The notes under the pieces: model-generated
The model's input: only the letters and a program-made list of their open reading frames with translations
Databases searched by the model: none
Told to the model about the DNA's origin: nothing
Assembly (NCBI GenBank): GCA_009903935.1
Contig: WYEG01000026.1
Location: 31,286 to 95,285 of the forward strand
DNA: 64,000 nt
DNA from: Caldimicrobium sp.
GTDB lineage: Bacteria; Desulfobacterota; Thermodesulfobacteria; Thermodesulfobacteriales; Thermodesulfobacteriaceae
Reading direction: 5' to 3'
Part shown: positions 34,670 through 44,776 of the stretch, in pieces
How the letters are laid out: each line of letters starts with the position of its first letter
Numbering within the stretch: position 1 is the stretch's first letter
Program-made: the position numbers and the translations under genes

Positions 34670-35316
34670 TCCTCCCTGATCCTTGCTACAATCCTCTCAA
34701 GAACGGGTAGGTCTTCAGAAGGACAAAGGGCAATTAAGGGGCTCCCCTTGGGCACAAGCTCAAAGGGCTTAAAGTAGACTTGATAAATAATAAAACGCCC
34801 CTCCTCTTTAATCTTGATAAAGTGTTCCCTCTTCATAAAGGTCATGATCAAAATATCCTCGCCTCCTCGAACCTCAGCCCTTTTTAGCCCATGCTTCTCT
34901 ATCCTATGACTTATCTCAGGAACGAGGATAAACCTTGCCGTTTCCTCAGCGTATATAACATGAAGAGCTGAAAGCAGAACTTCGCTTATAACTTCCTCTT
35001 GAGAAAGAGGATGCCTTATCTCAAGGATGGTCTCAAAAGCTTGGACAAATCTTCCTTTTAGGTCTTCTCTAAGATTTTGAACTATCCCGGTGGTATGAGC
35101 TCTTATAATCTTTGGGTTCCGTTCCCTCTCAAGGATAAAAAGTGGGGTTCCCGGTTTTTCCAACCATTTGCCAGTTGGACCTGTAACACTGTCTCCTTCC
35201 TTTACTTTAAATTCTTTGATGTATCCCGTGTGGGGCGTTTCAACTGGGAAAATTTTATAGGGATTAGCCCTAAGTTTTTGAAGAAGCCTATCTATTTCTT
35301 TAAAGTCTACCTTCAT
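34657..35316 (-). CDS. Biotinyl-carrier-like protein lacking the biotin lysine
   Basis: A 219-residue protein in the acetyl-CoA carboxylase cluster. Residues about 25-95 follow the biotinyl/lipoyl hammerhead pattern: TGYIKEFKVKEGDSVTG, a nine-residue extra loop, then GTPLFILERERNPKIIRAHTTGIV and ETILEIRHPL. Aligned to BCCP (IEAMKMENEIRAP), the biotin-bearing MKM is replaced by E-R-N, so Lys is Arg. The C-terminal part ends with another carrier-like half (YFKPFELVPKGSPLIAL). It may be a structural subunit of the carboxylase or a decayed BCCP. The 127-base gap before accDA on the same strand contains no gene that I can support. Confidence 0.65.
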   Translation of the reverse strand: MKVDFKEIDRLLQKLRANPYKIFPVETPHTGYIKEFKVKEGDSVTGPTGKWLEKPGTPLFILERERNPKIIRAHTTGIVQNLREDLKGRFVQAFETILEIRHPLSQEEVISEVLLSALHVIYAEETARFILVPEISHRIEKHGLKRAEVRGGEDILIMTFMKREHFIKIKEEGRFIIYQVYFKPFELVPKGSPLIALCPSEDLPVLERIVARIREEWPS

Positions 35317-35443
35317 ATCTTTACCTCTCTACCTTGGCACCCCAAAGGAAAGCACGGAACCCTTGCCTTTGCGGTTCAGGCTAACAAAAGAGCCGTAGTA
35401 GCAAAATACATTGAGTCGGGATATCATATGGATATATACTCCT

Positions 35444-37654
35444 TTACCTGTAGTATAGATTTTTTCCTCCCATGGTTAAAAGGGCATGGAATATGCGTTT
35501 TCTCAACTCTCTTCTATCCCAGATGCCTTGGATATGTCCTCTTCTTAAGGCGTTTTCTGCTGAGTGATAGTCTGGCGGTGGGGGCTGACCGGTTGTTTCA
35601 TGGATAACCCTTGGTCCAGCAAAGCCAAGCCTTGTTGATTTTAAGGCAAACTGATAGGGTGCTGACCCAAGAAAGCTTGCCACCGGACCAGCATAAGAAT
35701 TATTATCATATATTACAAGATATAAACCACCAGCATCTACATAGTCCCTAACAGCCATGGTGCATCTTGGCATTTGAACTACTCCTACCGTTCCCTCTTG
35801 GATCCTTATTCCTCCTGTGCTATGAACAAACATAAGGAAAGGACGACGAGTAATCTTGGCAAGCTGGATAGCCCGGATAAACTTTTCTCCTTCAGCAGCT
35901 CCAACTGTGCCTTGCCTAAAATCGGCAACAAGCATCCCACAAACCACCGATATACCTCCAACCTTTGCGGTGAAGGAAAGAAATGCTGAGTTAAGACCTG
36001 TCCTTTTTCTGTCCTCTTTTAGCTTTTCAGCATGCCCGTCAAAGTTTAAGGGATTAGTGGAAGCGATCTCCTCATCGAAGAATTTTATGGAACCCCTGTC
36101 AAAAACATTGTTTAGATACCACTGGTATTCAAGGAAGAAATGATAACCACAGTAGGGGCAAACCCCGCAGAATTCACCGTAAAGGTCAGGCACCCAGATA
36201 TCCGGACAGCCATACTTTTCAGCTTGAGGGCAAGTGACAGTTCTATCTTCTAACGCCACAGGGAGCTCGTAGACTCCTCCCTCTTCCTCAGGTATTGTAG
36301 GAAGCCTGGGTTTAACCTTTTTTCCCACAATAAGGTTGTAAACTGTCTTTACCGGGTCTGAGACTGGCTTTAAAAGAAGGCTTGATTCGCTCAAAATGTC
36401 GTCAATAAGCCTTTTGAAAGTCTTTTGCCCGCTTTTTAAAACCCTGTATTTGATTTCATTTCCCAATACTCTAAGGAAATTCTCTCCTTTTTCTTTCAGA
36501 GTATGGGTTAATCCCTTAGGAATAACAACTGCCCATTGGGTCATCTTGCGATACTTTTCATACCGTAGCTCAACGAGGATTTCCTTTTCGTCTTCTGAGA
36601 GGTCCCAATCTACATAGTAGCTAAAGTTATCTGTTGTTTGTTTAGAAAGGGCATGCTTGGTGAAGGTTTTAAAGCCTCGAGTTCTTAAAACGACCTCATC
36701 CGTTGCCTTGATTAATTCAATCTTTAGCCTTTTAAAAAATTCATAGTCCCTTTTTCTTGCGCCAAGTGGTGGCTCAGGAATTATCCTATCGATGGTGCCA
36801 AGCTCAAGGTTATCCCGAGCGGTTAGCTTTAAGGCATTAGCCATTTTTTCTACCAATTCCCTTGGTGGACGACCATCGCGAAGCTTGGCAACGATAGCGG
36901 CTGCTCCCTCAGGGCTTATCACTGAATAATAGCCCTTTTCAGCCATGAGCCTAAGGTCTGCTAAACCTATAGCTTCAGCACCTCCTGAACCACCCTCAGA
37001 TATGAAGGATATCATCGGAACTTGGAGCTTGGACATAGCATAAAGATTCCGAGCGATCTGCTGTGCAGCACCAGGATAATCCTCAATAGGATAAGCGCCT
37101 GGAGTAAAGATGAAAAAATGAATGGGTATGCCTTCTGTTTCAGCCATTCGCATATAACGCAAAGCCTTTTCATTTCCCCAAGGAGCAGCGCTACCTCCCC
37201 TTCTAAACTCCTCTCCGCTCCCCTTTTCATGCCCAATAACCATAACTTGATGCACATGAAAATCATCACCGACTCGCCTGATAAGCATAGCCTTAGCACA
37301 AACAACGGCGGGGTCAATGTTGATCTCCCCTTCCCCCCCAAGCTCCACATAGCTATCGTAAACATTCTCTAAAATGTCTTGAAGGGTAAACCTCTGAGGG
37401 TGCCGCGTAATCTTAACTATTTCATAAGGAGTAAGGGTTTTTTCTCCAAGGATGGTTAACTCTTCAAGCCTTTTTTCTGAACTCTTAAGCAAAGAATCTA
37501 TCTCTTCCTCGGAAAGGTCATAAAAATTCTCAAAGGCATACTTAAGCTGGGCGTATACTTCCATAACATCTTCAAAGTCTTCACCCTTGATATCCCGGAT
37601 GTACTCAGCTCTCTCAAGAAGTTCTTTAAGCCTTTTGTGGTTCTCGATCCTCAT
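35444..37654 (-). CDS. Fused acetyl/acyl-CoA carboxylase carboxyltransferase (AccA-AccD)
   Basis: A 736-residue protein holding both carboxyltransferase halves in one chain. The N-terminal AccA-like half has RHPQRFTLQDILE, VMVIGHEKGSG, TPGAYP and SEGGSGGAEAIGLADL (about 80-300). After a linker, the AccD-like half begins with a cysteine zinc-ribbon-type motif (CPQAEKYGCP ... CGVCPYCGYHF, about 495-530) and continues with VCGMLVADFRQGTVGAAEGEKF and SAPYQFALKSTRLGFAGPRVI. The order alpha-then-beta is opposite to most fusions in actinobacterial/archaeal carboxylases. It lies directly downstream of accC. First step of fatty-acid synthesis, or another acyl-CoA carboxylation. Confidence 0.88.
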   Translation of the reverse strand: MRIENHKRLKELLERAEYIRDIKGEDFEDVMEVYAQLKYAFENFYDLSEEEIDSLLKSSEKRLEELTILGEKTLTPYEIVKITRHPQRFTLQDILENVYDSYVELGGEGEINIDPAVVCAKAMLIRRVGDDFHVHQVMVIGHEKGSGEEFRRGGSAAPWGNEKALRYMRMAETEGIPIHFFIFTPGAYPIEDYPGAAQQIARNLYAMSKLQVPMISFISEGGSGGAEAIGLADLRLMAEKGYYSVISPEGAAAIVAKLRDGRPPRELVEKMANALKLTARDNLELGTIDRIIPEPPLGARKRDYEFFKRLKIELIKATDEVVLRTRGFKTFTKHALSKQTTDNFSYYVDWDLSEDEKEILVELRYEKYRKMTQWAVVIPKGLTHTLKEKGENFLRVLGNEIKYRVLKSGQKTFKRLIDDILSESSLLLKPVSDPVKTVYNLIVGKKVKPRLPTIPEEEGGVYELPVALEDRTVTCPQAEKYGCPDIWVPDLYGEFCGVCPYCGYHFFLEYQWYLNNVFDRGSIKFFDEEIASTNPLNFDGHAEKLKEDRKRTGLNSAFLSFTAKVGGISVVCGMLVADFRQGTVGAAEGEKFIRAIQLAKITRRPFLMFVHSTGGIRIQEGTVGVVQMPRCTMAVRDYVDAGGLYLVIYDNNSYAGPVASFLGSAPYQFALKSTRLGFAGPRVIHETTGQPPPPDYHSAENALRRGHIQGIWDRRELRKRIFHALLTMGGKNLYYR

Positions 37655-37690
37655 CTCTCCTTTTAACCCATTCTTTAGCCTTCTTAAGCC

Positions 37691-39088
37691 TCAGTAAATG
37701 AACTGATAGATAAACTTTAATTTTTCTCTAAGGTAGGCAATGTTGTTTGGAAGGGGCGCTCCTTGAGAGGTCTCTCCTTCAATAACCACTTCCGAAAGGA
37801 AGGTTTCGCACCTATCGATCAACTGTGTAAAATCCTCTGCATAGATTATAGCTAAGGCAAGGTTTGGGTCAAACTGAGTTGGTATCTCATACCTTTCATT
37901 TCTTGGGACATGCGTTCTCATGGTAAGCCAAGGATGGTCAACCCAGTCAAACCTGGTTATGGTTCCGCTTACCGGTTGAAAACCCCTCTTCACATCCTCG
38001 GCGACCAAACGAAACTCCAGGGCGTATCCTTTAAACTCAACATCCTTTTGAGAATATCCAAGCTTATCCCCTAAGGCTGTTCTAATTTGTTCTTTTATCA
38101 GGTTGATCCTTTTTCCATGAACGAAGGAAATCTGAGCAGATATTTCATTTTCTACCTGGATCCTTGTGTTGACCTCCATTAGGTAGTATTTCCCTTCAGG
38201 AGTTACTAACCACTCAAAGGTGCCGACATTATCGTAGTTGACATGTTTTGCAAGCTTTAGTGAGTGCTCGATTATTTCTGCCTCTACCTTCCGTGGGTCA
38301 AAGTTGTAAACCGCAAACTTTCCTTCATAATCAAAGCCTGGGGCAACCTCGATCCTTTTTTGTTTAAAAGGGCTTTGAATGGTGCAGTTTCTTGTGCCAA
38401 AATGCACATATTCTCCATCCTTTGTCCCAAGGACCTGCACTTCTAAATGCTGAAAAACTGGAATCTTTGCCTCAATTATCAACCCTTCATCTCCAAAAAG
38501 GCGCTTAGCATAAGCTCTAACTCTTCGAAATACGGGTCTAAGCTCAACGAGGTCTTTTACTTCTTCAATCCCCATTCCACCACCGCCGGCAACGGCTTTT
38601 ACAAGCAAAGAAGTGTTTTCAACGCCATGGCTTCTAAGTTCATCTAAAAGTTTTTCGGCCTCAATCTCCGCTTCTACCTCGTTGTAGATGGGCTCTATTG
38701 TCCCTGGGATAACAGGGACCCCTGCTTCAAGGGCAATCCGCTTCATCGTAAGCTTGTTGCCAAGGTCACGAATGGCTTCCCAGCTTGGTCCGATAAAGAT
38801 TAGTGGTCTTTCCCTTTTCACGACTCTTCTTGCAAAGCGGTAGTTCTCAGACAAGAATCCATACCCCGGATGAATAGCCGTGCACTTGGCATAATCAGCA
38901 ACGCAAAGCAAATCGTTCATGTCTCGATAATCTGAAATGCGATACTTCTCTTTGGCAAGCTTGACATGAAGGGAGCCTTCATCCCCTTTAGTGTAGACGC
39001 AGACGTAGTCTAGCCCAAGCTCTTCACAAGCTGCCATAATCCTTAGGGCTATTTCCCCACGATTGGCTATAAGGACTTTATTCTTCAT
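37691..39088 (-). CDS. accC: Biotin carboxylase
   Basis: An ATP-grasp biotin carboxylase of 465 residues. It has the N-terminal KVLIANRGEIALRIMAACEELG, AIHPGYGFLSEN, the glycine-rich loop KAVAGGGGMGIE, VHFGTRNCTIQSPFKQKRIEVAP and the catalytic EVNTRIQVENEISAQI. It carboxylates biotin on a carrier protein for transfer by the downstream fused carboxyltransferase. The carrier is not identifiable in this cluster except for a homologue lacking its lysine. It begins 16 bases after purA. Confidence 0.95.
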   Translation of the reverse strand: MKNKVLIANRGEIALRIMAACEELGLDYVCVYTKGDEGSLHVKLAKEKYRISDYRDMNDLLCVADYAKCTAIHPGYGFLSENYRFARRVVKRERPLIFIGPSWEAIRDLGNKLTMKRIALEAGVPVIPGTIEPIYNEVEAEIEAEKLLDELRSHGVENTSLLVKAVAGGGGMGIEEVKDLVELRPVFRRVRAYAKRLFGDEGLIIEAKIPVFQHLEVQVLGTKDGEYVHFGTRNCTIQSPFKQKRIEVAPGFDYEGKFAVYNFDPRKVEAEIIEHSLKLAKHVNYDNVGTFEWLVTPEGKYYLMEVNTRIQVENEISAQISFVHGKRINLIKEQIRTALGDKLGYSQKDVEFKGYALEFRLVAEDVKRGFQPVSGTITRFDWVDHPWLTMRTHVPRNERYEIPTQFDPNLALAIIYAEDFTQLIDRCETFLSEVVIEGETSQGAPLPNNIAYLREKLKFIYQFIY

Positions 39089-39104
39089 AAGGGGAATTTA
39101 AGCT

Positions 39105-40424
<1,320 letters not shown>

Positions 40425-40426
40425 CT

Positions 40427-40455
40427 ATTATAGCATCAGTTTATTCGATGTTCAA
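40427..40455 (-). promoter_or_regulatory. Promoter of purA
   Basis: On the minus strand TTGAAC (40455-40450) and a perfect TATAAT (40432-40427) with a 17-base spacer, about 30 bases before the purA ATG. Confidence 0.75.
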
Positions 40456-40559
40456 CCGAGATGGGATATTTAAGTCCTTTTAGCACACGAAAGAACATAT
40501 TGGAAATTTTAAAACTAAACATTAGAATTAGATATAAAGCCCTTTTTGGAGAAAGAATC

Positions 40560-41018
40560 GTGGCTATCCCAGCATCAAAACTTAATAACGAAACGAAGAT
40601 ATATACCTTTAAGGACTACTTAAAGCTTCCCCAAGACGAAAGGGTGGAGGTCATCGAGGGGCGAATCTACGACATGACCCCTGCTACCAGCTTAAAACAC
40701 CAAACCATAGTAGGGAACCTTTTTATTCTCCTAAAAACTGCCCCGGCGAACAAGTGTTACATTGGGATTGCTCCGACCGATGTAGTTTTAGATGACTACA
40801 ATGTGGTTCAGCCTGATATCTTTCTCGTATGCGACCGAACAAAGTTGAAAGAAACACATGTTGAAGGAGCTCCTGACCTAATCATCGAGGTAGCTTCCAA
40901 ACATACTTTAATTAAAGATAAACGGGAAAAAAGAAAACTCTATGAAAAATTCGGCGTAAAGGAATACATTATAGTGTTCCCAGAAGAGGAATACCTTGAG
41001 AAATTTTATTCTTACTGA
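40560..41018 (+). CDS. Uma2-family endonuclease-like protein, 3' frameshifted
   Basis: A member of the Uma2 (DUF820) restriction-endonuclease-like family, common in multiple copies in bacteria. GTG 40560 has GGAG eight bases upstream and gives the usual start TKIYTFKDYLKLPQDERVEVIEGRIYDM; the catalytic core VVQPDIFLVCD ... DLIIEVASKHT ... KEYIIVFPEEE is present. The frame stops at FYSY (41018), but the next frame continues at once with LTDKGYLPPEVYTKGERFKL up to the stop at 41119-41121, which is the expected Uma2 C-terminal strand region. A frameshift near 41005-41018 is therefore likely. Confidence 0.75.
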   Translation: MAIPASKLNNETKIYTFKDYLKLPQDERVEVIEGRIYDMTPATSLKHQTIVGNLFILLKTAPANKCYIGIAPTDVVLDDYNVVQPDIFLVCDRTKLKETHVEGAPDLIIEVASKHTLIKDKREKRKLYEKFGVKEYIIVFPEEEYLEKFYSY

Positions 41019-41074
41019 TAAAGGCTATCTTCCTCCGGAGGTTTACACTAAGGGCGAAAGATTTAAGCTTTATA

Positions 41075-42181
41075 CTATCGAATTAGAAATATTGGTAGAC
41101 GAGGTGTTTGAAGGTCTCTGAAAATCTTTTCATAATCTGACCAAAGCTCTTCTAAGTTAACAATCTTGTAATCTGCCATCTCGAAATCGAAAATTCTAAC
41201 CTCATCCCTGCAGAGGAATTCTCTCTCTGAAAGAAGCTCTCTTGCCTTAAGGTTGCTGAAGATTTGAATTATGTAGGCTTGCCAAAGGGGGACCTTTTCG
41301 CGAAATACCGAGATAAGCCTAAGATAAGGTTTATCTTTTATGGACTTAGGGTTTACTTCGGAGATTCGAGCTAAGGCAATTAGGGCGTGGGGAATGTTTT
41401 CCTTAAAAGCTAAAAAAGCAATAATGTTTTTGACATAGGCTGAGTATTGGTCTCCGGTGTTGCGTATGACCTCTCCGCAGGCTGGAAGGGCACCCCAGGC
41501 TGAAGAGGCAGAATCAGCCCCTGCATAAAGGAGCCTTTTAATCAAATCTAACACCCTTTGGGGCTCTCGCTTATTTAAAAGACCTGCCGCCAAGCCTAAA
41601 CTATAGGCAGAAAGAAGCCTTGTTTTCTCTTCAGGATGGTAGAGGAGCTTTTGCAGTTCGTTCAAATTTTTAGGTTCTGCTAAAAGATAGTTAACTAAAT
41701 CAGAGAAATTCCTCTCGCACACGAGATTTTCTAACTCTTGTCGAGGAAGCCTTTTTTTAAAAGTTGGGTCAAGAAGCGCTTCATCTCTCTTAAGTATTTT
41801 AGAAAGGTTTTCTTTCTTTAACTCTTGAACATCATCGGCAAGCTTAATAAAAACCAATGCTGAACGAATTTTTCTGCCTGTGTCCACACCTTCAGGATAT
41901 ACAAGATGATTTTCAGGATCATAGCCTTCTATCCAAATCTCTTTATAATCTTCATCCGGTATCAGGTCCCAAGCTAAATCCCAATCTCCCGAGAGGGCTA
42001 AAAGGAGAGCTGAGATGAAAGCAGAGCCCCTATCATAGCCTGTAGAAGAAAGAACATAAACAGCTCCGCATTGGCAAACTCCGCCTTCATGCTCCACATA
42101 GGGCAACGGGATAACTTCTGGTTTTTGAATGAAGCTTCCGCAGAATGGGCAGGTTGGTGGATAGGGTAGCTTAAGCTTCAT
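41075..42181 (-). CDS. Zinc-ribbon and HEAT-like repeat protein, function unknown
   Basis: A 368-residue protein not matched to a named family. I start at ATG 42181 (MKLKLPYPPTCPFCG), overlapping the upstream TPR gene by 11 bases; a longer frame to 42220 lies inside that gene. The N-terminus has CPFCG and CQCG pairs about 30 residues apart, suggesting a zinc ribbon. The rest is alpha-helical with HEAT-like repeats (LLYHPEEKTRLLSAYSLGLAAGLL, DSASSAWGALPACGEVIRN). Some relatives of this layout occur beside redox or lyase-accessory HEAT proteins, but I assign no function. Coupled to the TPR gene. Confidence 0.65.
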   Translation of the reverse strand: MKLKLPYPPTCPFCGSFIQKPEVIPLPYVEHEGGVCQCGAVYVLSSTGYDRGSAFISALLLALSGDWDLAWDLIPDEDYKEIWIEGYDPENHLVYPEGVDTGRKIRSALVFIKLADDVQELKKENLSKILKRDEALLDPTFKKRLPRQELENLVCERNFSDLVNYLLAEPKNLNELQKLLYHPEEKTRLLSAYSLGLAAGLLNKREPQRVLDLIKRLLYAGADSASSAWGALPACGEVIRNTGDQYSAYVKNIIAFLAFKENIPHALIALARISEVNPKSIKDKPYLRLISVFREKVPLWQAYIIQIFSNLKARELLSEREFLCRDEVRIFDFEMADYKIVNLEELWSDYEKIFRDLQTPRLPIFLIR

Positions 42182-42776
42182 GACACATCCGCTCAAACTC
42201 AGGATGCACAGGATAGCCAAGCTCTTTTGCCTTCCTAAGGTAGTCCTGAGCCAAGGTTTTATCCCCTAAATAGAAATAGCATACCGCTAAGTTGTTATAG
42301 ATTACCCCGTTTTGAGGGTCAAGCTCTAAGGCTTTAAGAAGGACATTTTTTGCCGTATCAAAATCTCCCTTTTCAATATAAACGGTTGAAAGATTTATGT
42401 AGGGAGAAGGGTTATCGGGCTTCAACTCCATGGCTTTTTGATAGCACTCGATGGCATTATCAAGGTTTCCAAGCTGAAACTCAACCAGCCCAAGGTTGTT
42501 CCAGGCTTCAAAGGAATTGGGATAGAACTTTAGCGTAAAAGTAAAAGCTTTTTTAGCCTCTTCGAGCTCCCCCTCTTGGGCTAAAATGATGCCAAGGTTG
42601 ACCATGGCTTCATAGTGGTGAGGATCAAGCTTTAGAACCTTTTTTAAGGTTTCTTTGGCCTCTTGAAATTTTCCTGCGTTGTAGTATGCTACAGCAAGCC
42701 TATGCTGAGCCCAAACGGCGTGAGGATTTTCCATGGCTTCCTTTTCTAATACTTTGATGATTTCTTCTAAGTTCAT
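42171..42776 (-). CDS. Tetratricopeptide-repeat protein
   Basis: A 201-residue protein made almost wholly of TPR motifs, about five in tandem, each with the W-L-G-Y-A-F-A-P pattern (for example EAWNNLGLVEFQLGNLDNAIECYQKAMELKPDNP). No signal peptide or membrane helix, so a cytoplasmic scaffold. It is co-transcribed with the zinc-ribbon/HEAT-like gene, so the two may act together. Partner unknown. Confidence 0.9.
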   Translation of the reverse strand: MNLEEIIKVLEKEAMENPHAVWAQHRLAVAYYNAGKFQEAKETLKKVLKLDPHHYEAMVNLGIILAQEGELEEAKKAFTFTLKFYPNSFEAWNNLGLVEFQLGNLDNAIECYQKAMELKPDNPSPYINLSTVYIEKGDFDTAKNVLLKALELDPQNGVIYNNLAVCYFYLGDKTLAQDYLRKAKELGYPVHPEFERMCHEA

Positions 42777-42827
42777 GCCTTCCCCCTTAATCTTAATAAT
42801 TTTTGATAAATAAAAATATCCTAAATC

Positions 42828-43910
42828 ATGAAATTAACAAGGTTTAGAAAGGTTTACATTTTACTTTTACTTGTCTTTCACCTTTTTATCTTTGCCGGTC
42901 TCTATTTCGAAGGACTTCAACCCCTTTCACAGAATAAAAACTTACCTCCTAAAATCATTGAAATTCAAAGAGGAGAGGGACTTATAGATATAGCCCAAAA
43001 ACTCTATCAAAATGGAATAATCAAAAACCGTGTAGTCTTTATAATCGAAGCCCTGCGTTCAGGCAAATATAAAGAATTTAAAGCCGGAGAGTATGCTTTT
43101 TATCCTTATCAAACTATTAGGGAAATTTTAGACATCCTCGCAAAAGGTAAAATCTTTCAACACAAAATAACCGTTTTTGAGGGGGCAACCCTGTGGCAAA
43201 TTGCAGAAATCTTAGAAAAGGAAGGACTTTGTTCTAAAAAAGAATTCTTAAAATGGGCTGAAAACAAAGAATTCTTACGAGAACTTGGAATACCTTCTGA
43301 TACTGCTGAGGGATTCTTATACCCTGATACCTATTTTTTTGCTAAAAATACCCCTTGTCCTCAAATTATTTCAACGATGGTCCGGAACTTTTGGGAAAAA
43401 TGGAAATCCATAGAGCCCCTTGCCCAAAAAAGCAATCTTACACTACGGGAGATAGTAATCCTTGCGTCTATCGTTGAAAAAGAGGCATTTTATGATTCGG
43501 AAAAGCCCATAATTGCCGCCGTATATCTAAACAGGCTTAAAAAAGGAATGCCCCTTCAGGCAGACCCAACCATAAACTACGCTTTAAAGAGTTTTAGAAG
43601 ACTAACTTACAAGGATTACCGTTCAGTGAAAAGTCCCTACAACACTTATTTACACAACGACCTTCCGCCAACTCCCATCGGCAATCCAAGCTTATCCTCT
43701 CTTAAAGCTGTCTTAACTCCGGCCAAGGTTCCCTATCTTTACTTTGTAGCAGACGGAACAGGTAAGCATATCTTTTCGAAAACTTACAAAGAACATCTCA
43801 AAGCGATCAATGAAGTAAGAAAGGCTCCCCCTACTGAAGAGCTTGAAGCTCGCAATGAAAAAGCTCTTGATAAAAATTCCCAATGGGATAAACTTTCTAT
43901 CCTGAGATGA
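42828..43910 (+). CDS. mltG: Endolytic murein transglycosylase
   Basis: A 360-residue YceG/MltG family protein. An N-terminal membrane anchor (VYILLLLVFHLFIFAGLYF) is followed by a LysM-like region (GEGLIDIAQKLYQNGII) and the lytic domain with ILASIVEKEAFYDSEKPIIAAVYLNRLKKGMPLQADPTINYAL (split: ASIVEKEA holds the catalytic Glu). NTYLHNDLPPTPIGNPSLSS is another family signature. It cleaves nascent glycan strands and ends their elongation. The stop overlaps the next gene (ATGA). Confidence 0.95.
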   Translation: MKLTRFRKVYILLLLVFHLFIFAGLYFEGLQPLSQNKNLPPKIIEIQRGEGLIDIAQKLYQNGIIKNRVVFIIEALRSGKYKEFKAGEYAFYPYQTIREILDILAKGKIFQHKITVFEGATLWQIAEILEKEGLCSKKEFLKWAENKEFLRELGIPSDTAEGFLYPDTYFFAKNTPCPQIISTMVRNFWEKWKSIEPLAQKSNLTLREIVILASIVEKEAFYDSEKPIIAAVYLNRLKKGMPLQADPTINYALKSFRRLTYKDYRSVKSPYNTYLHNDLPPTPIGNPSLSSLKAVLTPAKVPYLYFVADGTGKHIFSKTYKEHLKAINEVRKAPPTEELEARNEKALDKNSQWDKLSILR

Positions 43911-44743
43911 CCCTTAATTTTTGGGAACAAATTAAAAAGGGCTCGACAAGCTTTGCTAAAAAAAGAGAGAAAGAAGGGGGAGGGTTTGGTGCAACCCCTT
44001 TGCTTCCTCCTACGGTAGAGGATACCTATTTTGGTCTTGCCATCTTAGACCTTTGTCAAGCCTTAGATGAAATTTCTAAGGCCAAACATCTTTCTTACCT
44101 TTCAACGATCTCCTGGCAGGAGTTGCTACCCGAAACTCTTCTCTACTACCTTAAGGCTTTAGCTTTGTTAGATAGGGCTAAGCCAAACTCAAAAGAGTTA
44201 GAAAAGTACTTGGATGAGTTTTTAGCCAAAGGTTCCTCTGTAAAAAGGCTTGCCATACTTTTTAGCATACCCCAAACTTTAGACCCTAGGGAGCAAAGCG
44301 AAAGGTCTTCTTTAAAAGAGCTTAAGGGAAGGATCAAACAAGAGATTTTGAGAATCCTCCCTAAAGAAGAAAAGCTAACCCTTGAGCTCCTTTACTATCT
44401 TTTGTCCCCCCTTCCTGAATTTGTGGAAAAAAATTTGAATTTTGTGTTTTCCTCTCAAAACCCTGATGGGGGATTTGGTTTTATGCCCGGGACGACCTCG
44501 TTTATGGAAAACACCTACTTTAGTATAAACATTCTTTACTATTTTAACAGGCTTGAAAAAGAGGTCTCTAAAAAAGCCCTAAGCTTTGTCCTATCTTGCT
44601 TAAACGGAGATTTTGGTTTTGGAAGAAATTCTCAAGGCATTTCCTTTCTTAACACCACCTACTATGGATTATCCGTCTTAAGAACTCTTTTAGAAGCTTT
44701 TTGTCGTTCCGAGGCATTAGCCGAGGAACCTCTCAGAAGATAG
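43907..44743 (+). CDS. Prenyltransferase/squalene-oxidase-fold repeat protein
   Basis: A 278-residue protein with alpha-alpha toroid repeats. Two QNPDGGFGF-type motifs (NPDGGFGFMPGTTSFMENTYFS and GDFGFGRNSQGISFLNTTYYG, from about residue 185) are the PFTB/QW-like signature of protein prenyltransferase beta subunits and terpene cyclases. It is much shorter than squalene-hopene cyclases, so only part of the toroid is present. The last residues (CRSEALAEEPLRR) are encoded by a palindromic repeat copy and are probably not ancestral. Function unknown; translationally coupled to mltG. Confidence 0.75.
   Translation: MTLNFWEQIKKGSTSFAKKREKEGGGFGATPLLPPTVEDTYFGLAILDLCQALDEISKAKHLSYLSTISWQELLPETLLYYLKALALLDRAKPNSKELEKYLDEFLAKGSSVKRLAILFSIPQTLDPREQSERSSLKELKGRIKQEILRILPKEEKLTLELLYYLLSPLPEFVEKNLNFVFSSQNPDGGFGFMPGTTSFMENTYFSINILYYFNRLEKEVSKKALSFVLSCLNGDFGFGRNSQGISFLNTTYYGLSVLRTLLEAFCRSEALAEEPLRR
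44703..44735. repeat. Palindromic repeat copy at the 3' end of a coding region
   Basis: GTTCCgaggcattagccgaGGAAC (44705-44728, quoted in parts: GTTCCGAGGC, ATTA, GCCGAGGAAC) with flanking tctc. It has the same CCGAG...GCGAGG style as the copy in menG. It supplies the last codons and stop region of the prenyltransferase-fold protein. Confidence 0.5.
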
Positions 44744-44776
44744 AAAAACTTAAAGTACTGCATTATCATTAAAACC

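Noticed and set aside
35077..35607. 176-codon plus-strand frame, including a protein-like stretch in the 35317-35443 gap
   Set aside because: Most of it is antisense to the BCCP-like and accAD genes. The gap portion reads smoothly (FAVQANKRAVVAKYIESG) but has no start, SD or family match; kept only as a note.
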